A stretch of DNA of 64,000 bases from Chamaelirium japonicum (GCA_947650365.1 OX393551.1:95516697-95580696), one strand, 5' to 3'. Numbered from the stretch's first letter, positions 23,085-36,790 are shown. The notes: a model not told the origin generated them from the sequence alone. Made by a program: numbers and translations.

Positions 23085-26000
23085 GCTGATAACGTGTTGT
23101 AAGAAGAGAGAAGAAAAGAAAAGAGAATGGAAAGATAAACAAAGAGAGAAAAGAGAAGTCATGTTCCAGTCCATTCGCCATGGGTATAGGTGTTACGTAA
23201 AAAGGAATCTAAATTCCAAAACTCCATTTCTCAATTATATAATTAAATCTCTCTGTTCTCTTATTGATCTCTCCTATGGATTAGGGTTTCGTATAGATTG
23301 CTTAGGCCCTAAGTAAGGTTATTTTATAAATAATATACGACCCCTTTAGGGTGGGGCATGTTAGATGACTCTCTCTTTCTCCTATCTCACAATACGTTAG
23401 CAGCAGGAACATATCGAGCCCAGTCGACCAGTCGTAAGAAAACGGAGAGAGAAACGAATACAAAAGTAGAGTTTTGGAATTTAAATTCCTTCTTACTTCA
23501 CACCTATACACGTGGCCAATGGACTGAATCAGGACTTCTTCTCTTTTCTTTTTTTGTTTATCTCTCCGTTCTTTTCTTTCTTCTTCTCTCTCTTCTAGCT
23601 TCGTTTCTTTCTTTGTTTTCTTGCGACTGGTCGGCTGGGCTCGAGATGTTTATGTAGATAACATATTATGAGATGAAAGAAAAGAGAAAGCCGTTAAATG
23701 TGCCCCACCTTAAAGGGGTCGTATATTATTTATTTCAATAAATTATTATTTAATTAAATAATTAAAAAATTATTTTATTAAATTATTAAATATTAATTAA
23801 AATAAATAAAAAATTTAATTATTTAATTAAGTAATAAAATAAAACAATAATTTAATAACTATTTACTTATTGTTTAAATAATTAGTTAATTATTTGAATA
23901 TATAAATAATAAAACGGAGAGAGAAACGAAGACAGAAGAGAGAGAAGAAGAAAGAAGAGAACGGGGAGATAAAAGAAGAGAGAAGAAGTCATGCTCCGGT
24001 CCATTGGCCACGGATATAGGTGTGAAGTAACAAGGAATCTAAATTCCGAAACTCCAATTCTCAATATTTATACGACCCTAAGTAGGGTGGGGCAAGTTTG
24101 ATGGCTCTCTCTTTCTCCTATCTCACGGCACGTTATCAGCACGAACATGTCGAGCCCAGCCGACCAGTCGTAAGAAAATAAAGAAAGAAACGAAGATAGA
24201 AGTAGAGTTTTGGAATTTAGATTCTTTCTTACTTCGCACCTATACTCGTGGCAAATGGACTAGAGCAGGACTTCTTCTCTAAGAAATCTATGGGAAACCC
24301 TAATCCATAGGAGAAGAGAGAAGAGAACGGAGAGATTTAATTATATTATTGAGAATTGGAGTTTTGGAATTTAGATTCCTTCTTACTTCACACCTATACC
24401 AATAGATTTCTTAGAGAAGAAGTCCTGTTCTAGTCCATTTGCCACGAGTATAGGTGTGAAGTAAGAAGGAATCTAAATTTCAAAACTCTACTTCTATCTT
24501 CGTTTCTCTCTTCATTTTCTTATGATTGGACTGGAGCAAGACTGGAGCAAGACTTCTTCTCTCTTCTCTCTTCGTTTATCTCTCTGTTCTCTTCTTTCTT
24601 CTTCTCTCTCTTCTGTCTTCGTTTTTCTCTCTGTTTTCTAGTAACTGGTTGGCCGGGCTTGATATGTTCATACTGATAACGTGTTGTGAGATAGAAGATT
24701 GCTTATATTTTTTATTTATTTCAGGTAATATTTTTTTAAATATTATAAAGTATATAGTTCCTTTAAATATTTAAATAGTATTATTTTAATATTATTATTT
24801 AAATATTTAATTATAAAATATTATAGATGTTATGAAATTATTCGATCGAATGGCTGTCCACCGTCAGATCCCTCCCATGGATTAGGGTTTCCCATAGATT
24901 GCATAGGCCCTAAGTAAGCTCACCCTATAAATAATATATGACCCATTTAGGGTGGGGTACGTTTGACGTCTCTCTCTTTTTCCCATCGTACAACACGTTA
25001 TCAGCACGAACATATCGAGCCCAACCAACCAGTCATAAGAAAACGGAAAGAGAAACAAAGATAGAAGAGAGAAAAGAAGGGAAAAGGGAATATAGAGTAA
25101 ACAAAGAGAGAAGAAGTCCTCCTCTAATCCATTTGCCATGGGTATAGGTGTTAAGTAATAAGGAATCTAAATTCCAAAACTCCTCTTCTTAATATTTATA
25201 CGACACCTTTAGGGTGGGGCATGTTTGACGGCTCTTTCTTTCTCCCATCTCACAACATGTTATCAACACGAATATATTGAGCCCAGCCGACCAGTCACAA
25301 GAAATTAGAAAGAGAAACAAATACAGAAGAGAAAAGAGAACAGAGAGATAAACGAAGGGAGAAGAAGTCTTGCTCTAGTCCATTGGCTACGGGTATAAGT
25401 GTGAAGTAAGAAGGAATCTAATAAGGGTGGGGCAAGATTAACGGCTCTCTCTTTCTCCCATCTCACAACATGTTATCAGCACGAACATATCGAGCCATCC
25501 TACCAATTATAAGAAAACGGAGAAAGAAACAAAGAGAGAAGAGAGAAAAAGTCCTGCTCAAGTCCATTGGCCGTGGGTATAGGCGTGAAGTAAGAAAGAT
25601 TCTAAATTCCAAAACTCCACTTCTCAATAATATAATTAAATCTCTCTGTTCTCTTCTCTCTTCTCCAATGGATTAGGTTTCCTATAGATTGCTTAGGCAT
25701 TAAGCAAGCTTACCCTATAAATAATATACCACCCCTTTAGAGTAGGGCATATTTGAAAGCTTTCTCTTTTTCCTATCTCACAATACGTTATCAGTACGAA
25801 CATATCGAGCCCAGCCGATCAGTCACAAGAAAATAAAGAGAGAAACAAAAACAGAAGAGAGAGAAGATAACGGAGAAATAAACGAAGAGAGAAGAGAGAA
25901 GAAGTCATGCTCTAGTCCATTGGCCACGGGTATAGGTGCAAAGTAAGAAGGAATCTAAATTCTAAAACTTTACTTCTCAATATTTTTACGACCCCTTTAG

Positions 26001-27529
26001 GGTGGGGCATATTTGACAGCTTTCTCTTTCTCCCATCTCACAACACGTTATTAGCACGAACATGTTGAGCCCAGCTGACCAATCATAAGAAAACAGAGAG
26101 AGAAACGAAGATAGAAGAGAAAGAAGAAGAAAGAAGAGAACGAAGAGATAAATAAAGAGAGAAGAGAAAAAAAGTATTGCTCCAGTCCATTGACCACGGG
26201 TATAGGTAATAAGTAAGAAGGAATCTAAATTTCAAAACTTCACTTCTCAATATTTATATGACCCCTTTATTATTGGGCACGTTTGATGGCTCTCTCTATC
26301 TCCTATCTCACAACACGTTATCAGCACAAACATGTTGTGCCCAATCGACTAGTCGTAAGAAAACAGAGAGAGAAACGAAGCAGAAGTGGAGTTTTGGAAT
26401 TTATATTCCTTCTTACATCACACCTACACCCGTGGCGATTGGACTGGAGCATGACTTCTTCTCTCTTCTCTCTTCATTTATCTTTCCGTTCTCTTCTCTC
26501 TCTTTCTATCTTCTCTTTGGAGTTTTGAAATTTAGATTCCTTCTTACTTCACTTCTATACCAGTGGCTAATGGACTGGAGCAGGACTTCTTCTTTTTTCT
26601 TTTTTCTATTATCTCTCTATTCTCTTCTCTTTTCTTCTCTCTCTTCTGTGTTTGTTTATTTCTCTATTTTCTTACGACTGGTCGGTTGGGCTCGACATAT
26701 TCGTATTGATAACGTATGATAGAAAGAGAGAGCCGTCAAACGTGCCCCACCCTAAAGGGATCGTATATTATTTATTGGGTAAACTTGTGAGGTAAGAAGG
26801 AATCTAAATTCTAAAACATCGCAGAAGAAAGAGAAGAAGAGAGAACAAAACAGAGAGATAAATGAAGAGAGAAGAGAGAAGAAGTCCTGCTCTAGTCTAT
26901 TCACCACGGGTATAGGTGTGAAGTAAGAAAGAATCTAAATTCCTAAACTCCACTTCTTATTAATATTATTAATACTCTCCATTCTTATCTCTCTTCTCCG
27001 ATGGATTAGGGTTTCCTATAGATTGCTTAGGCCCTAAGTAAGCTTACCCTATAAATAATATACAACCCCTTTAGGGTGGGACACATTTGATGGCTCTCTC
27101 ATTCTCCCATCTCACAATACGTTATCAACACGAACATATCGTGCCCAGCCGACAAGTCACAAGAAAATGGAGAAAGAAATGAAGACAGAAGAGAGAGAAG
27201 AAGAGAGAATAAAACGATGAGATAAACGAAGAAAGAAGAGAGAAGAAGTCCTACTCCAGTCCATTGGCCACGGGTATAGGTGTGAAGTAAGAAGGAATCT
27301 AAATTTTGAAACTCTACTTCTATCGTTGTTTCACTCTTCGTTTTCTTGTAACTGGTCGGCTGGGCTCAACATGTTCAAGCTGATAACATGTTATGAGAAG
27401 AGAGAAGAAGATAGAAGAGATCAACGGAGAGATAAACAAATAGAGAAAAGAGAAGAAGTTATGCTCCAGTATATTCGCCACAGGTATAGGTGTGAAGTAA
27501 GACGGAATCTATATTCCAAAACTCTATTT

Positions 27530-28740
27530 CTTAATAGTATTATCTCAACATTATTATGATTATCATAGTAATATTACTATAATATTTTTAATTAAATTAA
27601 TTAATTAATTAATTATTAAATAATTTAAATAATTTAATATTTTAATAATTAAGTTTTTAGTTAAATAAATAATTTATTTATTTAAATTTATTATTCTATT
27701 TATTTATTTATTATTATATTATTAAATAATTAAATTAGGTAATTATTTAAATTATAAAAAAAAATAATAATTTATTTATATAATTAATTTATTAATTTAT
27801 TTTATTTGTTATTTATTTATTAATTATTTTATTTTGAAATAATTAAATAATTAGATAAATATTTAAATATATAAAAATTATTTATTGAAGAATTATATTA
27901 AATAGATTATTTACTTAAATAAATAAATAATTTAATTATTAAATTATTTTATAGTTAAATAAAAAATAATTAAAATATATTATAAAATATTAATTTAAAT
28001 AATTAAAAAACTTATTATTTAATTAAGTAAAAAAGTAAAACAGTAATTTAATAACTATTTACTTATTATTTAAATAATTAGTAAATTATTTTAATGTATA
28101 AATAATAAAATATTTTTTTAAATAACTTAATAAATTTTTTAAAAAATTAAATAAATTTTTATGTTTTTTAATATTTACATAATATATAAATTACTTAAAT
28201 ATTTAATTATTTAATTATATAGATAGTTAAATATTTATTTAATTATTTATCTATTTAACTATTTAATTTATTAAATAGTTGGAAGTAAAGAAGGAAGATG
28301 AGGCATACCCGAATTTTTTGTTTTAAAAATAATATATATTTTTCTTTAAAAAACTTGAAAACATTACACTTGTTATGTGATCGTTCGATCGGATAGCTGT
28401 CCACCATCAGATCTCTCCCATGGATTAGGGTATCTTATAGATTGCTTAGCCCCTAAGTAAGTTTACCCTATAAATAATATACGACCCTTTTAAGGTGGGG
28501 CGCGTTTGATGGCTCTCTCTTTCTCCCATCTCACAACACATTATCAGCACGAATATGTCGAGCCTAGCCGACCAGGCATAAGAAAAGAGAGAGAGAAACG
28601 AAGACAGAAGAGAGAGAAGAAGGAAGAAGAGAACGGAGAGATAAAAGAAGGGAGAAGAGAGAAGAAGTCATACTCTAGTCCATTCACCACGGGTATAGGT
28701 ATAAAGTAAGAAGGAATCTAAATTCTAAAACTTTACTTCT
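27530..28740 (+). repeat. Complete long-class array unit
   Basis: The best single view of the long class. It begins with the hairpin-type motif around ATTATGATTATCATAGTAAT (about 27550-27575) and runs through an AT-rich domain to 28280. Next come GGAAGTAAAGAAGGAAGATG (28281), a poly-A/T block, and GATCGTTCGATCGG (28380-28393). It finishes with the TATA module, LTR-end/PBS-like motif, purine stretch, and AATCTAAATTCTAAAACT at about 28710-28727. At about 1.2 kb it is roughly three times the common 365-bp unit, which looks like the same thing without the AT-rich and U3-like parts. Confidence 0.7.
28380..28552 (+). promoter_or_regulatory. TATA/LTR-end/PBS-like module with U3-like block
   Basis: The GATCGTTCGATCGG block starts at 28380, a one-base-off telo-box (TTAGGGTAT) is at about 28426, TATAAATA is at 28469-28476, the LTR-style end ACAACA at 28533-28538 and TTATCAGCACGA at 28541-28552. 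The self-complementary core CGATCG recurs in each long-class unit and could be a protein-binding site. Confidence 0.5.
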
Positions 28741-31700
28741 CAATATTTATACGACCCCATTAGGGTAGGGCATGTTTGACGGATCTCTCTTTCTCCTATC
28801 TCATAACACGTTATCAACACGAACATATTAAGCCCAGCCGACCAGTCACAAGAAAATGAAGAGAGAAACGAAGACAAAAGAAGAGAGAAAAGAACAGAGA
28901 GATAAATGAACAGAGAAGAGAGAAAAAGTCCTATTCCAATCTATTGGCCACGAGTATAGGTGTAAAGTAAGAAGGAATCTAAATTCCAAAACTTCACTTC
29001 TCAATATTTATAGGAACCCTTTAATGTGGGGAACATTTGACAGCTCTCTCTTTCTTCCATCTCACTATACATTATCAGTACGAATATATCGAGCCCAACC
29101 GACCAGATGTAAGAAAACAGAGAGAGAAACAAAGACAGAAGTGGAGTTTTGGAATTTAGGTTTCTTCTTACCTCTGACCTATATCCATGGCTAATAGACT
29201 GGAGCAAGACTTCTTCTCTCTTCTCTTTTTATTTATCTCTCCGTTCTCTTCTCTCTTCTCTCTCTTCTATGGAGTTTTTGAATTTAGATTCATTCTTACT
29301 TCACACCTATACCCGTGGCCAATGGACTGGAGCAGGACATCTTCTCTCTTCTCTCTTTGTTTATCTCTTCGTTTACTTCTCTCTTCTTCTCTCTCTTCTA
29401 TCTTCGTTTATCTTTCTATTTTCTTGTGACTGGTTGGCTAGGCTCGACATGGTCGGCTGGGCTTGACATATTCATACTGATAACGTATTACTTATTGGGT
29501 AAGTTTGTGAAGTAAGAAGGAATCTAAATTCTAAAACTCCACAGAAGAGAAAGAACAAAAGAGAAGAGAACGGTGAGATAAATAAAGAGAGAAGAGAGAA
29601 GAAGTCATGCTCCAGTTAATTCGCCATTAGTATAGGTGTAAAGTAAAAAGGAATCTAAATTCCATAACTGTACTTCTCAATAATATTATAAAATCTCTCC
29701 AGTCTTTTCTCTCTTCTCCTATGGATAAGGGTTTCATATAGATTGCTTTGGCCTTAAGTAAGCTTACCCTATAAATAATATATGACCCCTTTAGGGTGGG
29801 GCATATTTGATGGCTCTCTCTTTCTCCCATCTCATAATATGTTATCAGCACGAATATGTCGAGCCCGGCCGACCAGTCACAAGAAAACGGAGAAAGAAAT
29901 AAAGATAGAAGAGAGAGAAGAAGTGAGAAAAGAACGAAAAGATAAATAAAAAGAGAAGAGAGAAGAAGATCTGCTCTAGTCCATTTGCATGGGTATATTT
30001 GTGAAGTAAGAAGTTATCTAAATTCCAAAACTCCACTTTTGCCTTCGTTTCTCCCTCTTTTTTCTTGTGACAGGTTGACTGGGCTCAACATATTCATGCT
30101 GATAACGTGTTGTAAGAAGAGAGAAGAAGAGAGATAATAACAAAGATATAAACGAAGATAGAAGAGAGACGAAGTCCTGCTCCAATCAATTCGCTACTAG
30201 GTATAGGTGTGAAATAAGAAGGAATCTAAATTCCAAATCTTCACTTCTATATTTGTTTCTCTCTATTTTTTGTGACTGATCGATTGGGTTCGATATGTTC
30301 GTGCTGATAATGTGTTGTGAGATGGGAGAAAGAGAGAGAGCCATCAAACATGTCCAATGGACTAAAACAAGACTTCTTCTTTCTTCACTCTTTATTTATC
30401 TCTTCATTCTCTTCTCTCCTCTTCTCTCTTCTATCTTCGTTTCTCTTTCCATTCTTACCCTATAAATAATATATAACCCCTTTAGGGTGGGGCACGTTTG
30501 ACGGCTCTCTTTTTATCCTATCTCACAATACGTTAACAACATGAGCATGTCAAGCCCAGCCGACGAGTCGTAAGAAAATAGAGAGAGAAACAAAAGCAGA
30601 AGAGAGAAAAAGAGAGAAGAGAATAAAGAGGTAAATAAAGAGAGAAGAAGTTCTGCTCCAATCCATAGGCTACGGGTATAGGTGTGAAGTAAGAAGGAAT
30701 CTATATTTGAAAAATTTACTTCTGCCTTCATTTGTCTCTCCGTTTTTTGGTGATCGATCGGCTGGGCTTGACATATTCGTACTGATAACGTGTTGTGAGT
30801 TGGGAGAAAGAAATAGCCATTAAATGTGCCCCACCCTAAAAGGGTCGTATATGATTTATAGTGTAAGCTTACTTAGGGCCTAAGCAATCTATAAGAAATG
30901 TAATCCATAGGAGAAGAAAAAAGAGAACGGAGAGATTTAATTACATTATTGAGAAGTGGAGTTTTGGAATTTAGATTCCTTCTTACTTCACAGCTATACC
31001 CGTGGTGAATGGACTGGTGCAAGGCTTCTTCTCTCTTCTTTCTTTGTTTATTTCTCTATTATCTTTTCTCTTCTTTTCTCTTCTCACAACAGGTTATCAG
31101 CATGAGCATGTCGATCCCAACCGACCAGTCATAAGAAAACAGAGAGAGAAGAGCTTCTTCTCTCTGTTATCTTCTTTGCTCTCTTCTATGGAGTTTTAGA
31201 ATTTAGATTCCTTCTTACTTCACACCTATACCCATGGCCAATGGACTGGTTATCTTTCTGTTCTCTTCTCTCTTCTTCGCTTTCTTCTGTCTTTATTTCT
31301 CTCTTTGTTTTATTATGACTGGTCGGCTGGGCTCGACATGTTCGTACTGCTAACGTGTTATAAGAAGAGAGAAGAAGGGAGAAGAGAACAGAGAGATAAA
31401 TAAAGAGAGAAGAGAGAAGAAGTCCTTCTCCAATTTATTCATCACGGGTATAGGTGTGAAGTAAGAAGGAATCTAAATTTCAAAATTTTACTTCTTAATA
31501 ATATAATTAATTCTCTCCATTCTTTTCTCTCTTCTTCTCTCTCTACTATGGAGTTTTGAAATTTAAATTTCTTTTTACTTCACACCTATACCCATGGCGA
31601 ATAGACTAGAGCAAGACTTCTTCTCTCTTCTCTCTTCTCTCTTCGTTTATCTCTCTGTTCTTTTCTCTCTTTCTCCCATCTCACAACACATTATCAGCAC

Positions 31701-32399
31701 GAACATGTCTTGGCCAGCCGACCTGTCGTAAGAAAATAGTAAGAGAAACAAAGTCAAAAGTAGAGTTTTGGAACTTAGATTCCTTCTTACTTCACACCTA
31801 TACCCGTGGCGAATGGACTAGAGCAGGAAAAAAGAGAACACAGAGATAAACGAAGAGAGAAGAAAGAGAAGAAGAGAGGAGAGAACGAAGAGATAAACGA
31901 AGAGAGAAGAGAGAAGAAGTCCTACTCCAGTCTATTCACCACAGGTATATGTATGAAGTAAGAAGGAATCTAAATTTCAAAACTCCACTTCTCTATAATA
32001 TAATTAAATCTCTTTATTCTCTTCTCTCTTCACCCATGGATTATAAAAAATAAATACTAGTCGGCTTTAATTAGTTATTAAATAATTAATTAGTTATTTT
32101 AATTTAATTATTTTACTTCACATCTATACCCTTGGCCAATGGACTGGAGCATGACTTTTTATCTCTTTTCTCTTAGTTTATCTCTCCATTCTTTTCTCTC
32201 TTCTTCTCCCATTTCACAACATGTTATCAGCAGTATAGGTGTGAAGTAAGAAAGAATCTAAATTCGAAAACTCTAATTCTCAAAAATATAATTAAATCTC
32301 TTCATTCTCTTCTCCTATAGATTAAGGTTTCCCATAGATTGCTTAGTCCCTAAGTAAGCTTACCCTATAATTAATTTACGACCCCTTTTCGGTGGGGCA

Positions 32400-33680
32400 T
32401 ATTTGACAGCTCTCTCTTTCTTCTATCTCACAATACGTTATCAGCACAAATATGTTGAGCCTAACCGACTAGTCAAAAGAAAATGGGGAGAGAAACGTAG
32501 ACAAAAGTGGAGTTTTACTTCATACCTAAGCCCGTGGCGAATGGACTCAAACATGACTTCTTCTCTCTTCTCTCTTCATTTATCTGTGTTATCTTCTCTC
32601 TTTTTCTCTCTCTTCTGTCTTCGTTTATCTCTATGTTTTCTTGTGACTGGTCGGCTGGGCTAGACATGTTCGTGTTGATAACGTATTGTAAGAAGAGAGA
32701 AGAAGAGAGAAGAGAACAGAGAGATAAATGAATTATTTAACGGTTGTGCTTGATATATTCATTCTGATTATGTATTGTAAGATGGGAGAAAGAGAGAGCC
32801 ATCAAATGTGCCACAACCTAAAGGGGTCGTATATTATTTATAGGGTAAGCTTACTTAGGGCCTAAGCAATCTATGGGAAATTCTAATCCATGGAAGAAAT
32901 CCGACAGTGGATAATGAAATAGAGCATGACTTCTTTTCTCTTCTCTCTTTATTTATCTCTCCGTTCTCTTCTCTCTTCTTCTCTCTCTTCAATGGAGTTT
33001 TGGAATTTAGATTCCTTCTTACTTCACATCTATACCCATGGCTAATGGACTGGAACATGACTTCTTCTCTCTTGTTTATCTCTTCGTTCTTTTCTCTCTT
33101 CTTCTCTCTTTTCTGTCTTCGTTTCTCTCTCCGTTTTCTTGTGACTGGTCGGTTGGGCTCGACATGTTCGTGCTAATAACGTATTGTGAGATGGAAGAAA
33201 GAGAGGGCCATCAAACATGCCCTACCCTAAATGGGTCAAATAAATATTGAAAACTAGAGTTTTGGAATTTAGATTCCTTCTTACTTCACACCTATACCCA
33301 TGGTCAATGCAATGGAGCAGGTCTTCTTTCTTTATTTATCTCTCTGTTGTCTTCTCTCTTCTTCTCTCTTTTCTGTCTTAGTTTCCCTCTCCATTTTTTT
33401 GGGACTAGTCGGTTGGGCTCGACATGTTCATGCTGATAACATCGTTGTGAGAAGAGAGAAGAAGAGAGAAAAGAACAGAGAGATAAAGGAAGAGAGAAGA
33501 GAGAAAGTCCTACTCCAATCCATTCGCCATGGATATAGGTATAAAGTAAAAATGAATCTAAATTCCAAAACTCCATTTCTCAATAATATAATTAAATCTC
33601 TCCGTTCTCTTCTTGATTACTCTTATGGATTAGTATTTTCTATAGATTGCTTAGGCCCTAAGTAAGCTTACCTTATCAAA
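32400..33680 (+). repeat. Partial third copy of block B
   Basis: It shares with 42460-44120 and 46200-47840 a distinctive run: GAATTATTTAA followed by a GGGCT..GATATATTC variant (32731), GGATAATGAA (32909), and later TTATGGATTAGTATTTTC (33622). It is about 500 bp shorter than the B copies over the same landmarks, so it is an older or partly deleted copy. Confidence 0.65.
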
Positions 33681-33882
33681 AATATACGACCCTTTTAGGG
33701 TGGGGCACATTTGACGGTTTTTTCTTTCTCCCATCTTACAACACGTTATCGGCACAAACATGTCAAGCCCAGCCGACCAGTCGCAAGAAAATGGAGAGAG
33801 AAACGAAGACAGAAGTAGAGTTTTGGAATTTAGATTCCTTCTAACTTCACACCTATACCCGTGGCCAATGGATTGGAGCCGG

Positions 33883-36180
33883 ACTTCTGTTGTGATTTTA
33901 AATTGTTATACCGCAAGTGCACGGCATCTATCTGATAGACAATGGCAAATACGGGTCGATCCCACAGAGACTTGATTGAAAACTAATTAAAAGAAAATTA
34001 AAGCTAATTAATTTTATATTTTAGTTTAATATGATGATTGATTTTTGTGAATTTGTTTTGTAAAGAGAAATATGGAAGGTAAAACTAACAGCTAATTAAG
34101 ATTGAGGTTGGAATCAATATGGATGGATATTCTAAGCCCTAGAATCCGCACATGTAGCGATCTAAACCGTATTTTTATATGATTTCCGTGATGCTCACGG
34201 AGATTCGAAGTCAATCCATCCCCGCGGAAGGTATTCAACAAGAAGCACAATTATGATAAACTAATGTAGTGATCTTTCTCGCTTCATAGGAATAAGATAA
34301 AGTAATCCTCCATAAAATTTGTAGTGATAAGAAAAGCCAAGACTATGTAATAATTCCCCGTAAAACTTTCCGTAATAACGAAGAATAAAACTATGAAATC
34401 GACTTCTATAAAACCCTGATAATAACGGAGAATAAATTCGACTTACTGCATGTAATTCCTATCAAGCTTTCATGAGATAAATAAGATCACATTATTTCAT
34501 TGAACGAACGGAAATATGGAAATAGCACATAAAAACAGAGTTTAGATCTGACTACAGGGCTTCATCCAGGTCTTAGAACGATGATTTAGCCTCGCATGGC
34601 CATGTGAGCGCTGATGACGGATGCTTTTTTCTCGAAGATGACGAACCCGGCGATGATGGCGTGCGACTTCGAGAGCGATGGACGTGGCTCGGAGATGGTG
34701 AAGATGGCGATGGTGTAGTAGAAGCACCCCCGGGTCGTCCTAAGCTTTTCGGTGGTGATGAAGATGGAGATGATGGTCCAAAAAGCCCCCCGTTCTTTGG
34801 TTTCGGATGGTATTATATAGAAAGAGGTCCGGACGTATAAGGTGATAGCCCCGGTCAAGGGAGTTGTCCTTAGTTAGGAAATAAAGAGATAGTCGTTCGG
34901 TGAGAGGAGGTCTCGGATAGAGAGAAAAAGGAAAGAGAATCCGAAAGAGAGAATCAAAGAGAGAGAGAATATAGAGATGGGTCCTCCACTGGATTCCGGT
35001 TTTAGGTTTTAGAGAGAGAAGTCCGGAGTAGGAGAGAGAGAAGATCGGTTGGGTTAGAGCGAGGATCCGGAGCTCTGATGGGGTTTTAAGGGCCCGGGAT
35101 GGCTGGGTTTCGTTTTAAGGGCCTGCATGGGTTTGATTATAGGAGCTCCATGCAGTGGATCGGACGGCTGTGATTGTGGGAATGAGAGGTGGGTCAGCCG
35201 GGTCGGGTAAATGCATGCATGCAGAAGGAAGCTAGAGACGGCTGCGATTGCATCGGCGAGAGATGAATGCATGGGTGTACGTTGGGACCGGTCGGGATTC
35301 AAGGGCTGCATGCGTAGGTTGTTAAATTGGATGGCTGTGATTGGTTCGGTTGAAGGAGAGGATCAGTTTTTTCACATGCATATGCATGCATGGCTATTAG
35401 GAATTGTAAGGGACGGCTGCGATCATCCCATGCACGGATGAGATTTAAAGAAGCCAGGGCTTAGGTGCAATGTTCCGTGGCTAAGAGGTTGGGTGCACGA
35501 CCGAGCCGGGTTTGATACTTAAAAACTTATGGGAATACACGGCTTCGATTTAGAAGGACGAAGAGGTGATCATGAGAGATAATCGGGTTTGTGCGATTCG
35601 ATCGAAGTCTTGGCCATGACGGGTTTATGGGTGACTTTGTATATAGACGGTCGCCATGGGTACGATGGTGAAATAAGAAGAGTAGGGAATGGGCGACTTG
35701 GGTTGGTTAATGGGTTCAAGCGCAATGGGGTCACGTGGAAGGCTTGGTCACCCACTTATCATCATCCGAATTCATCATCAAATCCATCATCGGTCCTTCA
35801 GAAATGTCCGCATACGGCCTGTACAACTTCCATTGAATTGCCGTGAGAATATCCATTGCTTGATCATAATGCTCTTGAGCTGAATGCATCGATAACCGGA
35901 TCAATTCCCTGAAAATCACACATGAAATGACGTCTATAAGAGTCCAATACGCGATTATCGATAAAAGGGATAGTTTGGACTTCCGAGCTCTATATTTTTC
36001 ATGCATGCATTATATAAGGGCGAACCAATATATCACTGTGTTCGTATGAATGTCTACTAAGCAGTGGTGCAAAGATAATTATGCAGTTTACGTGTAGTAT
36101 GAAAGTTTTACGTAGCAAACTGACGATATATGCTTGAGAATAATGAGATAATTAGCACAAATTGGCCGCTCAACAACTTC
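33883..36180 (+). mobile_element. Solo LTR with 5-bp target duplication (fossil)
   Basis: The insertion 33888-36175 (2288 bp) starts TGTTGTGATT and ends GGCCGCTCAACA, so the termini are TGTTG/CAACA. It is flanked by an exact 5-bp duplication ACTTC at 33883-33887 and 36176-36180. Removing it restores the array phrase GGACTTCTTCTCTCTTC. With TG..CA ends, 5-bp duplication and no internal coding, it is a solo LTR left by recombination between the ends of a full LTR retrotransposon; it looks whole at both ends. Base composition is far more GC-rich than the array. A CCGCAAGTGCACGG followed by GGGTCGATCCCACAGAGACT lies near its 5' end; I remember this motif pair from other plant repeats but cannot tie it to a family. 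The length would suit a large gypsy (Tat/Ogre-like) LTR; that is a guess. It is younger than the array it split. Confidence 0.88.
34811..34822 (+). promoter_or_regulatory. Possible TATA box in the solo LTR
   Basis: TATTATATAGAA lies about 925 bp into the 2288-bp LTR, a reasonable U3/R position if the element reads left to right. Orientation is not otherwise proven. Nearby open frames are artefacts of GATGATGG-like runs at 34600-34790. Confidence 0.35.
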
Positions 36181-36604
36181 TTCTCTCTTCTCTCTTCGTT
36201 TATCTCTCCGTTCTCTTCTCTCTTCTCCCATGGATTAGGATTTCTCATAGATTGTTTAGGCTCTAAGTAAGCTTACCCTACAAATAATATACGACCCCTT
36301 TAGGGTGGGGCACGTTTGATGGCTCTCTCTTTCTCACACCTTATAACATATTATCAGCACGAACATGTCGAGCCCAGCCGATCAGTCGCAAGAAAACAGA
36401 GAGAGAAACGAAGACAAAAGTGGAGTTTTGGAATTTAGATTCCTTCTTACTTCACACCTATACCCGTGGCCAACGGACTGCAGTAGGACTCCTTCTCTTT
36501 TCTCTCTTTATTTATCTCTCCATTCTCTTCTATCTTCTTCTCTTCTTATTGTAGAGTTTTGAAATTTAGATTCCTTCTTACTTCACACCTATACCTGTGG
36601 CCAA
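36181..36604. repeat. Array segment between solo LTR and TIR element
   Basis: An ordinary plus-strand unit with a TATA near 36284, CATATTATCAGCACGAACAT near 36350, and an inversion joint at about 36418 into a minus-strand block ending at CCTGTGGCCAA, where the TIR element starts. Confidence 0.8.
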
Positions 36605-36642
36605 TGTGGCTGTAAATTTTGGCCGGAAGCCTTACAAATAGC

Positions 36643-36790
36643 GGGACCCACTAGCCCTGCCTGTGGGTCCACAAAGACGACAATGGGACCCACTAGCACT
36701 GCCTGTGGGATCTACAAAGATGATAGCGGGACCCACCAGCCCTGCTTGTGGGGTCCATAAAGATGATAGCGGGACCCACCAGATTCAAAG
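36643..36790 (+). repeat. Minisatellite, left end of TIR element
   Basis: GGGACCCAC recurs at 36643, 36685, 36728 and 36771, giving a 42-43 bp period. A full unit holds GGGACCCACTAGCCCTGCC, TGTGGGTCCAC and AAAGATGATAG. The GGGTCC/GGGACC halves make each unit partly palindromic. Confidence 0.88.

Larger units (their letters stand above)
23085..33882. repeat. Mosaic array between gag fragment and solo LTR
   Basis: About 10.8 kb of family units in alternating directions with no gene. AT-rich patches lie at 23740-23912 and 24700-24835, with the long-class unit at 27530-28740. Plus-strand TATA modules occur near 23330, 24925, 25720, 27050, 28469, 29770, 30463, 32367 and 33673. Minus-strand ones occur near 23720, 30850 and 32840. 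Inversion joints of the CAGAAGTGGAG type occur near 26390, 29135 and 33809. Confidence 0.78.

Noticed and set aside
28541-28552. Hammerhead ribozyme core (retrozyme) at the CTGATAACG motif
   Set aside because: The minus-strand CTGATAAC resembles CUGAUGA, but the GA of the core and a matching GAAA/GUC partner are not seen.
34586-34858. Acidic G/D-rich open frame in the solo LTR
   Set aside because: It comes from GATGATGG-type runs inside a non-coding LTR; overlapping frames on both strands look equally open.
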